Positions 40,916-42,822 of a stretch of 42,822 nt of DNA are shown piece after piece. The notes beneath the pieces were generated by a model, which was not told where the DNA came from, did not search any database, and saw only the letters and a list, made by a program, of their open reading frames with translations. Source of the DNA: Ruminococcus flavefaciens (GTDB lineage Bacteria > Bacillota > Clostridia > Oscillospirales > Ruminococcaceae); contig CACXEJ010000088.1 in assembly GCA_902766595.1 (NCBI GenBank), positions 1-42,822 of the forward strand, read 5' to 3'. The position numbers and the translations under genes were made by a program. The stretch's first letter is position 1; each line of letters opens with the position of its first letter.

Positions 40916-40944
40916 TTGAAATAAGTAAGAGATTATGATAAAAT
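40916..40944 (+). promoter_or_regulatory. Promoter for ftsZ
   Basis: TTGAAA at 40916-40921 and TAAAAT at 40939-40944 are 17 bp apart. The ftsZ ATG is about 75 bases downstream. A separate ftsZ promoter fits the 196-bp gap from ftsQ. Confidence 0.7.
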
Positions 40945-41019
40945 ATAAAGTGTATTTATAGAGTTTTGATAATATCTTAAAGGATAAAATACAGGATAAA
41001 TATTTAGGAGGAGTTAAAA

Positions 41020-42153
41020 ATGTCAGATTTCAACTATGAGGAAGCTCTGGAACCCGATGTTAACATAAAAGTCATCGGCGTCGGCGGCGGCGGTGGAAAC
41101 GCTGTCAATTGTATGGTGGAGTCCGGAGTGAACAATATTGAATATATTGCTATCAATACTGACGCAAAGGCTCTCAATAAGTCAAAGGCTACTACAAGAA
41201 TACCGATCGGCACTAAGCTCACAAAGGGCAGAGGTGCAGGCAACAAGCCTGAGATCGGTCAGAAGAGCGCTGAGGAGAACAGAGACGAGATCGAAACTCA
41301 TCTCAAGGGCGCTGATATGATCTTCATCACAGCAGGCATGGGCGGCGGTACCGGCACGGGAGCAGCACCTGTTGTCGCTAAGATCGCTAAGGAAATGGAT
41401 ATTCTTACAGTCGCAGTCGTTACTAAGCCCTTCCTCTTCGAGAGAGAGCAGAAAATGGCTCAGGCTGAAAGAGGTATCGAGGAACTCAGAAAGTATGTTG
41501 ACTCTCTTATCGTTATCCCTAACGAAAAGCTCCTCGTTGGTCTCGACAAGCCCCTTACAATGATCCAGTCCTTCGCACTTTCAGACGATGTTCTCAAGAC
41601 AGGTGTTAAGAGTATTTCCGACCTCATCGTAGAGGAAGGCTACATAAACCTCGATTTCGCAGACGTTTCGACAATTATGAAGGGCGCAGGCTACGCTCAT
41701 ATGGCTATCGGTCACGGTTCAGGCAAGGACAAGGCAAAGGAAGCTGCAAACGCTGTTATTTCCAGCCCGCTGCTTGAGACTTCTATCTCCGGTGCTAAGC
41801 GCCTCCTCATCAATATCGCTATGTCCGAGGACGTTCTTTCTTCCGATGTGGATCAGGCTACAAAGATGATCACAGATACTGCTGCTGATAACGTAGAGTT
41901 TATCTTCGGTACAGCATTCAAGGAGGATATGCAGGACGAGATGACTATCACAGTTATCGCTGCTGGTTTCGGCGAGGACGACGACGCTGTTGCTGATGAC
42001 GACCTTGGTCTTTCAGCTCCGACTGATGACGTTATCCAGATCGACAATCCTCTTATCGACGGTCTTGGTCTTGGCGGAAGCACTGCTGCAAAGGCTCCTG
42101 CTTCAAATCAGGATTACGACCTCGACGACATCTTCAAGATGCTCGGCAACTGA
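41020..42153 (+). CDS. ftsZ: Cell division GTPase FtsZ
   Basis: The 377-residue tubulin-like GTPase has a nucleotide-binding [11 protein letters not shown] (20-30) and the signature GGGTGTG (108-114). The T7-loop aspartates and the C-terminal linker (about 320-360) are followed by a C-terminal peptide, [12 protein letters not shown], which is acidic and unlike the usual DIPAFLR-type end. It polymerises into the Z ring, with ZapA, FtsQ and FtsL encoded in the same window. TAGGAGGAG precedes the ATG, and a strong terminator follows. Confidence 0.97.
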   Translation: MSDFNYEEALEPDVNIKVIGVGGGGGNAVNCMVESGVNNIEYIAINTDAKALNKSKATTRIPIGTKLTKGRGAGNKPEIGQKSAEENRDEIETHLKGADMIFITAGMGGGTGTGAAPVVAKIAKEMDILTVAVVTKPFLFEREQKMAQAERGIEELRKYVDSLIVIPNEKLLVGLDKPLTMIQSFALSDDVLKTGVKSISDLIVEEGYINLDFADVSTIMKGAGYAHMAIGHGSGKDKAKEAANAVISSPLLETSISGAKRLLINIAMSEDVLSSDVDQATKMITDTAADNVEFIFGTAFKEDMQDEMTITVIAAGFGEDDDAVADDDLGLSAPTDDVIQIDNPLIDGLGLGGSTAAKAPASNQDYDLDDIFKMLGN

Positions 42154-42166
42154 AAATAGCTATATA

Positions 42167-42194
42167 AGCGGTCCGTATGGACCGCTTTTGTTTT
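42167..42194 (+). terminator. Rho-independent terminator after ftsZ
   Basis: AGCGGTCC (42167-42174) pairs with GGACCGCT (42179-42186) around GTAT, followed by TTTGTTTT. It ends the division cluster. Confidence 0.92.
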
Positions 42195-42300
42195 ACCCGA
42201 ATACCGATTTTGTCGATTTTCTTATCAACTAACAGTATAATTCTATTTGTCAATTAGTAAAATGCACTAAAATGAACAAAAATTTTCTACATATCAATAG

Positions 42301-42329
42301 TTGAAATATTATATTGAATATGATATAAT
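42301..42329 (+). promoter_or_regulatory. Promoter for the coiled-coil gene
   Basis: TTGAAA at 42301-42306 and TATAAT at 42324-42329 are 17 bp apart. The start codon is about 70 bases downstream. Confidence 0.7.
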
Positions 42330-42366
42330 TGATTAAAGGCAATTTTATTCCTTGAATTTATGTTTG

Positions 42367-42382
42367 CCGCAGGCGTCTGCGG
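42367..42382 (+). other. Leader hairpin before the coiled-coil gene
   Basis: CCGCAG (42367-42372) pairs with CTGCGG (42377-42382) around GCGT, ending 4 bases before AGGAG (42387-42391). It might shield or expose the ribosome site. Confidence 0.4.
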
Positions 42383-42399
42383 GGATAGGAGTGTACACA

Positions 42400-42822
42400 A
42401 TGGAAGAACCAACCGTATTACGAACTGCCAGAATGGGCGGTTTTGTTAAGGAAGACGTTATGACATACCTCGATGAGCTGAACTCTAAGATAGTTTCACT
42501 CGAAGAGGATCTTAAAAGAGCCAAGGAAACTGGTCCCGCAGATTCACAGGAACTCACTAAGGCACGCAATCAGGTAGACAGCCTTCAGGAAAAGCTCAAT
42601 GCTTCAAATAATGCACTCAGAGCTGCCAAGAAGGAGAACGATGACCTCAAGAAGCAGATCGAGGAAGATCAGAAGGTCATCACACAGCTCAAGTCCGGTG
42701 CTGGCGCAGGTGCGAACAACCAGCAGGCTACTGCTGCACTCGAGGCTGCTAAGCGTGAGATAGACAATCTCAGAGCTAAGCTCAAGGCTGCCGAAGAAAA
42801 GGCTGCCGCTGCTCCTCAGGCA
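42400..42822 (+). CDS. DivIVA-like coiled-coil protein, partial
   Basis: The first 141 residues are in the window and the gene continues past its end. The N-terminus 'RMGGFVKEDVMTYLDELNSK' (about 11-30) resembles the membrane-binding and dimer region of DivIVA/GpsB proteins. Almost all the rest is a heptad-rich coiled coil with high Lys, Glu, Ala and Asn content, interrupted by a Gly/Ala linker (about 104-108). DivIVA-type proteins mark curved membranes and poles and often lie downstream of ftsZ, which fits. The ATG is 8 bases after AGGAG. The 3' end is missing, so length and C-terminal domain are unknown. Confidence 0.8.
   Translation, partial: MEEPTVLRTARMGGFVKEDVMTYLDELNSKIVSLEEDLKRAKETGPADSQELTKARNQVDSLQEKLNASNNALRAAKKENDDLKKQIEEDQKVITQLKSGAGAGANNQQATAALEAAKREIDNLRAKLKAAEEKAAAAPQA

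Overview
The window is an ordinary-looking chromosomal stretch of a low-to-mid GC Gram-positive Clostridia. I infer a Ruminococcus-like member of the Oscillospiraceae. The reasons are the SpoVG, SpoIID, SpoIIQ-like and SortaseB genes, a LexA of Bacillus type, a DAP-type MurE, strong GGAGG ribosome sites, sigma-A promoters with 16-17 bp spacers, Thr-rich linkers and Gln/Asn-rich tails on surface proteins. The genus is an inference from gene content and style, not a database result. I see no phage, insertion sequence, CRISPR, tRNA or rRNA.

Layout. (1) 1-5.9 kb: a small accessory region with two zinc-ribbon membrane proteins, an AEC-family transporter, a degenerate ROK-type regulator, a VanZ-like protein and an unrecognised membrane protein. 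(2) 5.9-17.1 kb, minus strand: a long cell-wall and shape block. Read 5' to 3' it is murC, lexA, zapA, a U32 peptidase-type gene, dut, a DUF4321 protein, mreB, mreC, mreD, a PBP2 with a Gln-rich tail, a terminator, and then an M23 (SpoIIQ-like) peptidase. (3) 17.3-20.8 kb: spoVG on plus, with a Nudix hydrolase and a YfhO-type membrane protein on minus. (4) 21-28.3 kb, plus strand: cysteine desulfurase, thiI, a CinA C-terminal-type deamidase, two class B sortases and a SpoIID-family protein. (5) 28.5-42.2 kb, plus strand: the division and cell wall cluster mraZ, rsmH, ftsL, pbpB, murE, mraY, ftsW, murG, murA, ftsQ, ftsZ. It is followed by the start of a DivIVA-like coiled-coil gene that runs off the window.

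How the genes work together. murA, murC, murE, mraY and murG make the lipid-linked peptidoglycan precursor. MreBCD with PBP2 inserts it along the side wall. FtsL, FtsQ, FtsW, the PASTA-type PBP, FtsZ and ZapA insert it at the septum. SpoIID-type and M23-type proteins are peptidoglycan hydrolases of the engulfment type. murD, murF and murB are not in the window.

Most interesting points: the SpoIID-family protein appears circularly permuted, with the C-terminal GHGVG block moved ahead of the catalytic Glu block. The mraZ upstream region carries an array of GGTGA-type repeats at 10 bp spacing, plus a near-consensus LexA box. PBP2 and FtsQ both end in long extracytoplasmic Gln/Asn-rich tails. A 327-bp spacer between ftsL and pbpB can fold into a nested multi-stem RNA.
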